Assembly (NCBI RefSeq): GCF_013213975.1
Contig: NZ_JABSST010000012.1
Span: forward strand, 1-49,299
DNA from: Winogradskyella sp.
GTDB taxonomy: Bacteria; Bacteroidota; Bacteroidia; Flavobacteriales; Flavobacteriaceae
Direction of reading: 5' to 3'
DNA length: 49,299 nt
Shown piece after piece: positions 25,699 to 34,085 of this stretch. The position numbers and the translations under genes are program-made. Positions within the stretch are counted from its first letter, which is position 1. Each line of letters opens with the position of its first letter. The notes below the pieces were generated by a model. It was not told the origin of the DNA. It searched no databases and was given only the letters and a program-made list of their open reading frames with translations.

Positions 25699-27528
25699 AT
25701 GGGTAAATCGTCTGATACTGGATTGGTCACAGCTAGGGAAGTTGCAAAAGTAATTCATGCAGATAAATATGGATTTCTTGGAACGTTTTGTGGTTGGGTC
25801 TTGATGAAGGTTTTAAAGATTTCAACCATTAATAAAATCTACAAGCGCAATAAGCATTTATCTGAACTTCATTTTTTAAATGCTCTATTGGATGATTTTC
25901 AAATCAAGTTCGAAATTCCAGAGGAAGACTTAAAGCGTTTACCTAAAGATGGAGCTTATATAACAATCTCAAATCATCCACTCGGCGGTATTGATGGGAT
26001 TCTGCTTTTAAAGTTAATGTTAGAGCAACGCGAAGACTTTAAAATCATTGCAAACTTCTTGTTACACAGAATAGAACCATTGAAACCTTATATTATGCCA
26101 GTAAATCCTTTTGAAGACCGAAAGGATGTAAAAAGTAGTATAACAGGGTTTAAAAATGCTATTATGCATTTAAGAGATGGCCATCCGCTTGGAGTATTTC
26201 CGGCTGGAGAAGTATCAACTTATAGAGATGGAAAATTAGTGGTTGATAAGCCTTGGGAAGAAGCTGCAATGAAGCTTATCAAGAAGGCCGAGGTTCCTGT
26301 TGTGCCTATTTATTTCCATGCAAAAAATAGCCGATTGTTTTACAGGCTATCTAAGTTAAGCGACACTTTAAGAACGGCCAAATTACCATCTGAATTACTA
26401 ACGCAGAAACGCAGAATTATTAAAGTAAGAATTGGTAAGCCAATTTCTGTAAAAGACCAAAAAGAGCATGAAACGCTTCCTGATTTTTCAGATTTCTTGA
26501 GACGAAAAACTTATATGTTGTCTAAAACTTTTGAGGACAAGCCAAAGATATTGGACAATATTCAATCGCAATTAAAAGTTCCAAAGCCACCAAAACGCAT
26601 CGTTACACCAATCGACACGGAGGTGATGGTGAAAGAAGTTGAAAATCTAAGACAAAAGGACTGTCGTTTACTCATAAGTAAAAATTACGAGGTATTTTTG
26701 GTCTTAGCCGAGGACATGCCTAATATATTGAGGGAAGTTGGGCGCCTGAGAGAAATTACATTTAGAGAAGTAGGTGAGGGAACTAATGAAGCAATTGATT
26801 TAGATACCTTCGACACCTATTACCACCACATGTTTCTTTGGGATAATGAAAAACAAGTTGTTGCTGGTGCCTACAGAATGGGCTTAGGGTCCCAGATTTT
26901 TGAGCGTTTTGGTATCGACGGTTTTTATTTACAAGATCTATTTCGTTTTGAGACTGAGCTTTATAAAATGATGAGTGAGTCTATTGAAATGGGACGTGCC
27001 TTCATTATTAAAGAATACCAACAAAAACCAATGCCATTATTCCTTTTGTGGAAAGGCATTGTACACACAACTTTACGCCATCCTGAGCATAAATATTTGA
27101 TTGGTGGTGTGAGTATAAGTAATCAATTTTCAAACTTTTCTAAGAGTTTAATGATTGAGTTTATGAAGTCTCATTACTACGATCCTTATGTAGCACAATA
27201 CGTGCATCCGAAAAAAGAATTCAAGGTAAAACTTAAGGATGCCGATAAAGACTTTGTTTTTGATGCCACTGAGGCCGATTTAAATAAATTTGATAAAATT
27301 ATTGATGAGGTAGAACCAGGAGCTTTACGCTTACCTGTGCTCCTTAAAAAGTACATTAAACAAAATGCCAAATTGGTCGCATTTAATGTAGATCCATTAT
27401 TTAATAATGCAGTCGACGGTTTAATGTATATTAAAATTGCCGATCTTCCAGAAAGCACAGTTAGGCCAGTTATGGAAGAATTCCAGGCAGAATTAGAACG
27501 CAAATTCATGGATAACCATGATAAATAG
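25699..27528 (+). CDS. olsF: Bifunctional acyltransferase, OlsF-like (PlsC-type plus GNAT-type domains)
   Basis: 609 aa. The N-terminal half (about 70-290) is a lysophospholipid acyltransferase domain: SNHPLGGIDG carries the catalytic His93 and Asp of the acyltransferase box, and FPAGEVS (167-173) is the second motif. The C-terminal half (about 320-570) is a GNAT-type/hemolysin-like N-acyltransferase with REITFREVGEGTNEAIDLD and SIEMGRAFI. This two-domain order is that of OlsF, which N-acylates and then O-acylates ornithine to make phosphate-free ornithine lipids in Flavobacterium johnsoniae and Serratia. Other amino acids (glycine, serine-glycine) are possible acceptors in Bacteroidota. Membrane-associated, cytoplasmic face. 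Confidence 0.82.
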   Translation: MGKSSDTGLVTAREVAKVIHADKYGFLGTFCGWVLMKVLKISTINKIYKRNKHLSELHFLNALLDDFQIKFEIPEEDLKRLPKDGAYITISNHPLGGIDGILLLKLMLEQREDFKIIANFLLHRIEPLKPYIMPVNPFEDRKDVKSSITGFKNAIMHLRDGHPLGVFPAGEVSTYRDGKLVVDKPWEEAAMKLIKKAEVPVVPIYFHAKNSRLFYRLSKLSDTLRTAKLPSELLTQKRRIIKVRIGKPISVKDQKEHETLPDFSDFLRRKTYMLSKTFEDKPKILDNIQSQLKVPKPPKRIVTPIDTEVMVKEVENLRQKDCRLLISKNYEVFLVLAEDMPNILREVGRLREITFREVGEGTNEAIDLDTFDTYYHHMFLWDNEKQVVAGAYRMGLGSQIFERFGIDGFYLQDLFRFETELYKMMSESIEMGRAFIIKEYQQKPMPLFLLWKGIVHTTLRHPEHKYLIGGVSISNQFSNFSKSLMIEFMKSHYYDPYVAQYVHPKKEFKVKLKDADKDFVFDATEADLNKFDKIIDEVEPGALRLPVLLKKYIKQNAKLVAFNVDPLFNNAVDGLMYIKIADLPESTVRPVMEEFQAELERKFMDNHDK

Positions 27529-28528
27529 GATTTGTATTCTAGCATTTCTTCTTCCTTTTTTCTGTTTGTCTCAAACGCTCACTGGAAAAATTATTGATAA
27601 GGAGACTCAACAGCCTTTAGAGACCGTTTCCGTGTATTTTGATAATACAACAGTAGGAACAACAACTAATAGCAATGGTGATTTTTCAATAGATTATACA
27701 GATGCTATTCGATCACCATTAGTCATTTCTTATCTAGGTTATGATCGTGTAATTATAACTGATTACAGAAGTAAAAAAAATATCACTGTTGCGTTAGAAC
27801 CTGTATCGGTTTTGCTTGATGCTGTACATGTTGATAATGCTGATGGTTTAAGTCGCAGACAGAAATTAAATTTATTCAGAAGGGAATTTTTGGGGACCTC
27901 AAAATTTGGCAAATCCTGTAAAATATTAAATGAAGATGCTCTTATCCTTAAATATGATCGGCAAAGTAAAAGCTTATATGCAAGTGCATCTGTACCAATT
28001 GTCGTTGAAAATAATGACTTACAATATCAGATCTCTTATGACATCATAGATTTTGAGATTAACTTTAGCTATGTAAATATTAGAACTAGAGAATTTCTAA
28101 CCAATACGGCAACCTATATAGGTACTTCCTTTTATAAAAACCTAAAGAAATCTCATCGCAAATTTGCTATTAAGAATCGTGAGAAGGCTTACAAAGGGTC
28201 GGTGCAACATTTTATGCGTTCACTTTTTGATAAACGCTTGGACCAAGAAGGCTATTGGGTGTTTAAGAAAGGATTTAGAATTAATGCCTATGAGGCATTT
28301 ACAGTTCTAGACTTAAAAGATAATCAAGATTTTAAAAGTGTAAAACTAAATACAAAGGTGTCTATTCTATTTGACAATAATGCGCAGTCTGAAATGTTTA
28401 TTGATGTTAAAGAATTTTATGTAGACCGTTATGGAAACTACACGCCAATAAAAGGAATATTCTTCAGTGGGGCCATGGGAAATCAAAGGGTTGGTGATGC
28501 TTTGCCATTGGATTATGGATTAGAATAA
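27518..28528 (+). CDS. Carboxypeptidase-D regulatory-like domain exported protein
   Basis: 336 aa. Signal peptide about 1-19 (ending CLSQ). A CarboxypepD_reg-like Ig domain (about 20-100) carries LTGKIIDKETQQPLETVSVYF, NGDFSI and VISYLGYDRV, the pattern seen at the front of SusC/TonB receptors, but no receptor barrel follows. The remaining 230 residues are basic and beta-rich with no recognised motif. It overlaps the OlsF-like gene by 11 nt, so it belongs to the same transcript. Probably periplasmic or outer-membrane; function unknown. Confidence 0.85.
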   Translation: MINRICILAFLLPFFCLSQTLTGKIIDKETQQPLETVSVYFDNTTVGTTTNSNGDFSIDYTDAIRSPLVISYLGYDRVIITDYRSKKNITVALEPVSVLLDAVHVDNADGLSRRQKLNLFRREFLGTSKFGKSCKILNEDALILKYDRQSKSLYASASVPIVVENNDLQYQISYDIIDFEINFSYVNIRTREFLTNTATYIGTSFYKNLKKSHRKFAIKNREKAYKGSVQHFMRSLFDKRLDQEGYWVFKKGFRINAYEAFTVLDLKDNQDFKSVKLNTKVSILFDNNAQSEMFIDVKEFYVDRYGNYTPIKGIFFSGAMGNQRVGDALPLDYGLE

Positions 28529-28535
28529 ACTAAAA

Positions 28536-28559
28536 AACCCAGAAAACGAGTTCTGGGTT
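28536..28559. terminator. Hairpin between convergent genes
   Basis: A 9-bp stem AACCCAGAA / TTCTGGGTT with a 6-nt loop, preceded by an A-run. On the minus strand this gives a T-run, so it may serve mainly the LEA-like gene. Confidence 0.7.
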
Positions 28560-28581
28560 AATCATTTTAAAATGAGATGTT

Positions 28582-29061
28582 TTAAAGTCCTTTAAACCAA
28601 TCTTGGAATTGATTACCAAGTAAGAATACTGGTTTTTTCTTACCACTTAAAGCACCAATTAAACTCATAATCCACATGACAACTGGCAAAATCCAGGCGA
28701 TTAAATTAATAACTGGTATTAAACCACAGACAACACCAACTAAGACAATACCTAGCATTTGTCTAATATAAAAAGAACCTAGTTCTGTTTTATTGCTACC
28801 ATTCATAATTACGGCAATAATCCAACCAATGATAGTAATATGAGCAATAATTGCTACATTTTTTCCTTCACTTAAAACCTCTTTAGCGTCATCTGCGAAT
28901 TCCGAGGCCTTTTCTTTGGCATCTCTAGCAAACTCTTTAGCTTCATCGGCTAATTCACCTGTTTTTTGACTTATTTTTTCACCAGCTCTTTTAGCGCTAT
29001 CCTTAGCATCGCCGATCATATCGTCTAAGTCTTCTCCTAAACTTTTTTTATCGTCAGACAT
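28582..29061 (-). CDS. LEA-like helical region fused to DUF4870-like membrane domain
   Basis: 159 aa. Residues 1-70 are a charged amphipathic helix with repeating A-K-E-x-A-x-[ED]-[AF] units, as in LEA group 3 or YtxH-type proteins. Residues about 70-150 contain three hydrophobic segments and ELGSFYIRQMLGI plus LIGALSGKKKPVFLLG, matching the DUF4870/Tic20-like proteins that flavobacterial annotations call import component protein. It would be an inner-membrane protein with a helical cytoplasmic arm. The adjacent upstream gene encodes a similar helical repeat without the membrane part. Likely stress or envelope related (inference). Confidence 0.78.
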   Translation of the reverse strand: MSDDKKSLGEDLDDMIGDAKDSAKRAGEKISQKTGELADEAKEFARDAKEKASEFADDAKEVLSEGKNVAIIAHITIIGWIIAVIMNGSNKTELGSFYIRQMLGIVLVGVVCGLIPVINLIAWILPVVMWIMSLIGALSGKKKPVFLLGNQFQDWFKGL

Positions 29062-29107
29062 ATTTTATTTGATTTTTAGTTAGAACATAAAGTTAATAAA
29101 AATGCAA

Positions 29108-29605
29108 TTATGTCTTACCAAAAAATTTATTCAATAATCCTTTGGTATTTTCCTTGGCTTTTGATAGTGATTCCTTTGCATCTTCAGCAAATACATCTAA
29201 TTTATTTTCTGCAGTATCGGCAAATTCACTTAATTTTTCACTAGCCTCATTAGCAAATTCTTTCGCTTTTATCTTAGCGTCCTCATACGTTTCTTTGGCA
29301 ACCTCTTTTACCTCATCAAGTTTCTCACTGGCTTCACCAGAAAGCTCCCTGACGTTTTGCTTAGCATTGGCGTACATTTCTTTGGCGTCCTCATTAATAA
29401 ATTCTGTGGTCTTTTCTTTTACATTATCAAACACTTCCTTGGCTTCGTTTGCCAATTCATTAGCTTTTATTTTGGCAGCTTCCATTGCTTCTGAAGCGTT
29501 GTTTTTAAGTGCTTCCGCTTTGTCTGTAATACTATCTGCTTGCTCTTTAGATTGCTCTAAAGTTTGGTTTAGATCCTCTTCAGAGTTTTTGTTTTCTTCC
29601 ATCAT
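29108..29605 (-). CDS. LEA-like (11-mer repeat) helical protein
   Basis: 165 aa, almost entirely Ala, Glu, Lys, Asp and Asn, with recurring units such as AKIKANELANEAKE, AKIKAKEFANEASE and AEDAKESLSKAKE. This is an amphipathic helix of the LEA group 3/apolipoprotein kind. No signal peptide, no cysteine and no tryptophan. The C-terminus is more hydrophobic (GLLNKFFGKT). It sits 46 nt upstream of the membrane-anchored relative on the same strand and likely shares its transcript. An apparent long frame on the opposite strand is a repeat artefact. Role may be desiccation, cold or osmotic protection (inference). Confidence 0.78.
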   Translation of the reverse strand: MMEENKNSEEDLNQTLEQSKEQADSITDKAEALKNNASEAMEAAKIKANELANEAKEVFDNVKEKTTEFINEDAKEMYANAKQNVRELSGEASEKLDEVKEVAKETYEDAKIKAKEFANEASEKLSEFADTAENKLDVFAEDAKESLSKAKENTKGLLNKFFGKT

Positions 29606-29678
29606 AGTGTTGCATTAAAGTTCTATTTATATGTAGAAGAAACTTAAAATAAGTTACAGTGTTATTTAAAGGATTGAC

Positions 29679-29982
29679 CTACATACTGGCAAAGTTCAGT
29701 TTTGTTGCTGTCATTCTCTCATATCCAAACAAACTGTCTGTAATTTCTTTATGAGATAAGCCTTCTGAAATCTTTGCCAAACTTCATACTCACAATTACT
29801 TATGTCTAACCCTTTTTTATTGATATAAATACCAACAAAGAAAAATACGATAGCGATGCTATTATGGTAACCATCAACTCACCTTTTAAATCACCAGAAA
29901 TAACAGTGTATTTATAAAATTGAACTAACAGAAGTAATGCAAGGATGCGCAATCCAAAAACGAGAATAGTTTTCTTAATAAC
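29679..29982 (-). pseudogene. Decayed LuxR-type HTH regulator with membrane N-terminus
   Basis: The gap between the dehydrogenase and the LEA-like gene holds coding remains on the minus strand. One frame from 29982 gives IKKTILVFGLRILALLLLVQ, a hydrophobic helix, then a second helix (ASLSYFSLLVFISI), ending at TAG. Another frame then reads LDISNCEYEV and, after a one-T deletion, LAKISEGLSHKEITDSLFG, the LuxR helix-turn-helix signature. It ends at 29681-29679. Small flavobacterial regulators of this layout (two helices, linker, C-terminal HTH) are about 130 aa. Here the start codon, the linker and the last HTH helix are missing or altered. It abuts the dehydrogenase stop. Confidence 0.75.
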
Positions 29983-30924
29983 TTAAATTGGACAAAATTT
30001 TGCCTTGATTTTATCCACAATAGTTTGGGCTAATTTTTCTTTACTCTCAACAGTCCAACCGGCTACATGCGGAGTCAACAAAACATTATTTGCATTGGTA
30101 AGGTATTCGAAGGCTTCAGGTAAGCCAGAATTAAAAAGCGATTCAAATGATGCTTTTTCATATTCTAATACATCGAGGCCAGCACCTAAAATCTTACCAG
30201 ACTTTAAGGCACTCACTAAGTCCTCAGTCACAACGCTTTTACCTCGTGCCGTATTGATAAGCCAAAATGGTTTTCTAAAGTTATTTATGAATTCTGAGTT
30301 TACCATGTTTATGGTTAAATCTGTTTGTGGTGTGTGTAAGCTTAAAACATCTGACTTGTCTTGGAGTACTTCCAAAGATACTTGCTTACAGTTTTCATTT
30401 CCGACATGAGCTTTAATATCATAACACAATACTTCAACCTCAAATCCTCGTAGTTTTTTTGCAAAGGCCTTTCCCATATTTCCATAACCGATGAGACCAA
30501 CAGTTTTACCGTCCAGTTCTAAGCCGCGATTGGCCTCGCGTAGCCATTTTCCTTGGCGTACCTCATTGTCTGCTTTGTTGAGTTTGTTGAATAGTGATAG
30601 TAGCATACCTAAGCTATGCTCGCCAACAGCATTGCGGTTACCTTCTGGAGCTGAAATTAAATACACTCCTTTTTTTTCAGCATAATCACAATCAATATTC
30701 TCTAATCCTGCACCAACACGACCAATAAATTTTAGCTGTTTTGCAGCGTCCAAAAACTGTGGATCAATAGCAAATCGACTTCTTATAATGATTCCATCAT
30801 AATCTGAAATCTTGGTTTCAATCTCTTGTTTGGAAGCTGTATAATCTTGGTGATTAGTAAAGCCTAAATCATTGAGTTGATTTAATAAGAGCTTATGATT
30901 ACTATCTATGTGTAGTATTTTCAT
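29983..30924 (-). CDS. D-2-hydroxyacid dehydrogenase (phosphoglycerate dehydrogenase-like)
   Basis: 313 aa from ATG 30924; a TTG 6 nt earlier is less likely. It is a two-domain NAD-dependent dehydrogenase: GRVGAGLENID, the Rossmann motif VGLIGYGNMGKAFAKKL, INTARGKSV (catalytic Arg), LDVLEYE (Glu) and LTPHVAGWT (His). It lacks an ACT regulatory domain. It could act in serine synthesis or on another 2-hydroxyacid. The ATG overlaps the TGA of the cupin gene (ATGA), so they are coupled. Confidence 0.92.
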   Translation of the reverse strand: MKILHIDSNHKLLLNQLNDLGFTNHQDYTASKQEIETKISDYDGIIIRSRFAIDPQFLDAAKQLKFIGRVGAGLENIDCDYAEKKGVYLISAPEGNRNAVGEHSLGMLLSLFNKLNKADNEVRQGKWLREANRGLELDGKTVGLIGYGNMGKAFAKKLRGFEVEVLCYDIKAHVGNENCKQVSLEVLQDKSDVLSLHTPQTDLTINMVNSEFINNFRKPFWLINTARGKSVVTEDLVSALKSGKILGAGLDVLEYEKASFESLFNSGLPEAFEYLTNANNVLLTPHVAGWTVESKEKLAQTIVDKIKAKFCPI

Positions 30925-31286
30925 ATCCAAGGATATTCGGATTGCGTACGTTCATGTTTAACATCTCCGGTGTGTGCGGTATCCAGTTTTTCGAACAGTA
31001 AAAGATGCACTTCTTCATCATTTTTAGTGCATGGATTGTGTTCTACACCTTTTGGCACCACAATTAACTCACCTTCTTTAACGATTTCTGTACGGTCTCT
31101 AAACTGCATGTATAAGGTGCCTTTTATCACTTGAAAAAGTTCGTCTTCATCTTCATGACTATGCCACACAAATTCGCCTTTTATTTTTGCAAGTATCACT
31201 TGCATATCATCTACTGTGGCAATACGATGTGGATGCCATTGTTTGGAGAATAAGGAGTGCTTATCCTTAATATTGATTGCTTTCAT
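30921..31286 (-). CDS. Cupin domain protein
   Basis: 121 aa, a single cupin barrel. Metal-binding motif 1 is seen as EFVWHSHEDEDELFQVIKG (His, His, Glu), followed by GELIVVPKGVEHNP for motif 2, so a metal-dependent small-molecule or sugar-binding role is possible. The N-terminus shows a WHPHRIATVDDMQV segment typical of this flavobacterial group. It forms a coupled pair with the dehydrogenase. Confidence 0.88.
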   Translation of the reverse strand: MKAINIKDKHSLFSKQWHPHRIATVDDMQVILAKIKGEFVWHSHEDEDELFQVIKGTLYMQFRDRTEIVKEGELIVVPKGVEHNPCTKNDEEVHLLLFEKLDTAHTGDVKHERTQSEYPWI

Positions 31287-31311
31287 GCACTAAAGTTACA
31301 AAAGCAATTAA

Positions 31312-32685
31312 TTAAATCCCGAGAATTAGTTTAGCGATGAGTAAATAAATGACTATACCAAAAATATCATTACTTGTAGTAATAAATGGACCAGTGGCAA
31401 TGGCAGGATCAATACCGCGTTTGTCTAAAAAAAGCGGGATAAACGTACCTACGAGACCAGCTACAATAATTACGGCAATGAGTGATACAGAGATGGCCAA
31501 TGATAATTCAAATTTTTCGGTCCAAAGCCACAAAAACAAGAATAAGAATATTGCTAGTATCACACCATTAAGTGTGGCTAAAAGCATTTCTTTAATAAGT
31601 CTATTATTAATACTGCCCTTAACATCGTCATTAGCTAAACCTTGCACAATAATAGCACTAGATTGCACACCGACATTTCCTGCCATAGCAGCAATTAATG
31701 GCGCGAATAAGAAAAGTACTTTAAATTCTTCAGGCAGACCATTTTCAAAATTCTCAATGATAATGTAAGCTCCAACACCCCCAAGGAGACCTAAGAATAA
31801 CCAAGGTAAGCGCGCCCTTGTGAGTTCAATTATACTATCGTCAGAATCTACATCTTGAGTAATACCTGCAGCTAATTGATAATCTTTATCGGCCTCTTCT
31901 TTCAATACATCAACAATGTCATCAATGGTGATTCTACCAAGGAGGGTTTGGTCTTCATCAACTACAGGGATGGCTTCCAAATCGTATTTTGCCATGACTT
32001 TAGCCACATCTTCCGCATCATCTTTAACATTGACATAGTCAACATTTTCTTTCGCGATATCTGCTATTTTTTGATCACTTTTGGAAATGATTAAATCTTT
32101 AAGTGATAAACGACCTATGAGTTTTTCTTGCTTGTCAACGACATAAATAGAATGTACTCGCGTAACATCTTTGGCTTGCCCTCTTATACGTCTTAAGCAT
32201 CCAGCAACAGTCCATGTAGCATAAACCTTAACCAATTCTTTTGCCATCAAACCACCAGCTGTATCTTCGTCATAAGTCAGTAGCTCTTTAATTTCGGCTT
32301 TATGCTCTTCATCTTCAATTTGGGAGATAACCGCCTCTTGACGCTCTTCTGGTAATTCTGCAATGATATCTGCAGCATCATCCGTATCTAATTCCTCAAC
32401 CTCTTCAGCAATTTCTTTAACCGATAAGTTCTGAAGTACCTTTTCACGATTATCTTCATCGAGCTCCATTAAGATGTCCGATGTGGTCTCAGAATCTAAT
32501 AGTTTAATAACGTAAATGGCATCGTCTAGGTCTAGTTCATCAAGAATATCGGCAATATCCGCGTAATGATACTCATTTAAAAGGTCTTTAAGTTCGTTGT
32601 CGTTTTGGTCTTCGACAAGGACTTCAACCTTTTCAATTAGCTTATCGGTTAACTGAAATTGTATATTATCTTGAAGTTCTTCCAC
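31312..32685 (-). CDS. mgtE: Magnesium transporter MgtE
   Basis: 457 aa. The N-terminal helical MgtE_N superhelix (about 20-130, with ADIADILDELDLDDA and DDAADIIAELPEE) is followed by two CBS domains (about 135-255; AIPVVDEDQTLLGRITIDD) and a five-helix membrane domain (about 285-457). The pore region has GNVGVQSSAIIVQGLA and the final GPFITTSNDIFGI. Mg2+ channel gated by cytoplasmic Mg2+ via the acidic N and CBS domains. Confidence 0.96.
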   Translation of the reverse strand: MEELQDNIQFQLTDKLIEKVEVLVEDQNDNELKDLLNEYHYADIADILDELDLDDAIYVIKLLDSETTSDILMELDEDNREKVLQNLSVKEIAEEVEELDTDDAADIIAELPEERQEAVISQIEDEEHKAEIKELLTYDEDTAGGLMAKELVKVYATWTVAGCLRRIRGQAKDVTRVHSIYVVDKQEKLIGRLSLKDLIISKSDQKIADIAKENVDYVNVKDDAEDVAKVMAKYDLEAIPVVDEDQTLLGRITIDDIVDVLKEEADKDYQLAAGITQDVDSDDSIIELTRARLPWLFLGLLGGVGAYIIIENFENGLPEEFKVLFLFAPLIAAMAGNVGVQSSAIIVQGLANDDVKGSINNRLIKEMLLATLNGVILAIFLFLFLWLWTEKFELSLAISVSLIAVIIVAGLVGTFIPLFLDKRGIDPAIATGPFITTSNDIFGIVIYLLIAKLILGI

Positions 32686-32729
32686 GCGACGGTTGTTTGA
32701 TGTATAGCAACCAAAGGTGTTAACAAAAT

Positions 32730-33518
32730 TTATTTTTTGTCTTGTTCCATTAAGCTTGTTAATTCAATAAATTGAGTTACAGTTAATTGCTCTGGTCGCT
32801 GCCCAAAGATAGTATTTGCTTTTAAATTATTAGATAGATTAAAAGTTTTTAAACTATTACGGAGCGTTTTTCGTCGCTGCTGAAACGCTGTTTTAACCAC
32901 CTTAAAGAATAACACTTCATCACATGCTAAGCTATAGTTGGGTTTTCTTTTAAGTAGTAATACACCCGAATCTACTTTTGGTGGTGGATTAAATACCGAT
33001 GGCGGTACTGTAAATAGATAGTTTGCATCGTAAAAGGCTTGAGTTAGTACAGATAGAATACCATACACTTTAGAACCTTCTTTAGAACAAATACGTTGCG
33101 CAACTTCCTTTTGAAACATCCCAGAAAATTCAGGAATTTGATCTCTCATTTCTAAAGTTTTAAAAACGATTTGTGACGATATGTTATACGGGAAATTACC
33201 AATTATAGCAAAAGGCTTTGTTTTAAAAATCTCAATGAGATCATATTTTAAAAAATCCTTTTCATAAATTCTACTAGCTAAATTAAGGTAATTGTTTTTG
33301 AGGTATTCAACCGATTCTGTATCAATTTCAATAACATGCGTGGTGATTTCTTTTTTTAGTAAGTATTTAGTCAACACTCCCATGCCTGGGCCAATTTCTA
33401 AGACATCTTTATAGCCGTCAAGAGACAGGGTGTCTGCAATTTTTTGAGCAATATTTTCGTCTCTCAGGAAGTGTTGTCCTAAGTGTTTTTTGGCTCTAAC
33501 TTGGTTCTGATTTGACAC
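32730..33518 (-). CDS. rsmA: 16S rRNA dimethyladenosine transferase RsmA (KsgA)
   Basis: 262 aa. SAM-binding motif [16 protein letters not shown], with [18 protein letters not shown] at the N-terminus and the catalytic [14 protein letters not shown] (N-x-P-Y). The C-terminal region has [17 protein letters not shown] and [13 protein letters not shown]. It dimethylates two adjacent adenines in helix 45 of 16S rRNA. Part of a same-strand run with the 63-aa, DUF4286 and TPR genes upstream and mgtE downstream. Confidence 0.97.
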   Translation of the reverse strand: MSNQNQVRAKKHLGQHFLRDENIAQKIADTLSLDGYKDVLEIGPGMGVLTKYLLKKEITTHVIEIDTESVEYLKNNYLNLASRIYEKDFLKYDLIEIFKTKPFAIIGNFPYNISSQIVFKTLEMRDQIPEFSGMFQKEVAQRICSKEGSKVYGILSVLTQAFYDANYLFTVPPSVFNPPPKVDSGVLLLKRKPNYSLACDEVLFFKVVKTAFQQRRKTLRNSLKTFNLSNNLKANTIFGQRPEQLTVTQFIELTSLMEQDKK

Positions 33519-33521
33519 GCT

Positions 33522-33713
33522 TTAATTAGATTTTTTTATTGCAACACTAATTAATAGTACGCTTAAGCCAAGACCACAGAGAAACCCTCCAATGGTTTCT
33601 TGCGGTTCTATGCCATAATAGAAATACGCTAATATAATACCACTTAGAAGTAATAATAAGCCTATGCTTCTAATCTTAATGCGATGTTTATAAATACGGT
33701 TATTATGCTCCAT
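33522..33713 (-). CDS. Small two-helix membrane protein
   Basis: 63 aa. A basic N-terminus (RIYKHRIKIRS) precedes a helix IGLLLLLSGIILAYFYYG and a second helix GGFLCGLGLSVLLISVAI, ending in KKSN. Three nucleotides before rsmA and eight after the DUF4286 gene, so it is embedded in an operon. Function unknown. Confidence 0.75.
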   Translation of the reverse strand: MEHNNRIYKHRIKIRSIGLLLLLSGIILAYFYYGIEPQETIGGFLCGLGLSVLLISVAIKKSN

Positions 33714-33721
33714 GCTTATTC

Positions 33722-34045
33722 CTAATTAAAATTAACAGCATACTCATCAATGACTTCCAATTCTGTTCTAAAAGCCAGCATTTTATCGGCAAAGCGTTTT
33801 AATCCATCACCTCTTAGACGTTCGGCATCTTCTGCATAATACGCGTCTAAAGCTTCTCTGGAGTGCGCTTTGTATTGTATTGAGTAGGTAGTACCACCCA
33901 TCTCTTCCTTAACTAAAACTTTAGTAAGCTTGGCATCAACGAATTTTCCTGTGGCTAAGACTTGTGGGATGTGATTTTTAATCCATGTAAGCCATTCATC
34001 ATGAACAGAATCGTCTATATTGACCGTAACGTTATAAATGATCAT
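33722..34045 (-). CDS. DUF4286 family protein
   Basis: 107 aa, soluble. MIIYNVTVNIDDSVHDEWLTW opens the DUF4286 domain; QYKAHSREALDAYYAEDAERL and the following Lys/Phe-rich stretch agree with the family. It is a ferredoxin-like small domain of unknown function, and is often found beside rsmA in Flavobacteriia (recollection). Confidence 0.85.
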   Translation of the reverse strand: MIIYNVTVNIDDSVHDEWLTWIKNHIPQVLATGKFVDAKLTKVLVKEEMGGTTYSIQYKAHSREALDAYYAEDAERLRGDGLKRFADKMLAFRTELEVIDEYAVNFN

Positions 34046-34085
34046 TGTAAATTAATTTCAATGATGCAAAAATACATATTAGCTA

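Noticed and set aside
29142-29618. 158-aa ORF opposite the LEA-like gene
   Set aside because: The repeat structure of the LEA-like gene keeps the opposite frame open; its Ser/Ala/Leu-rich product has no family features.
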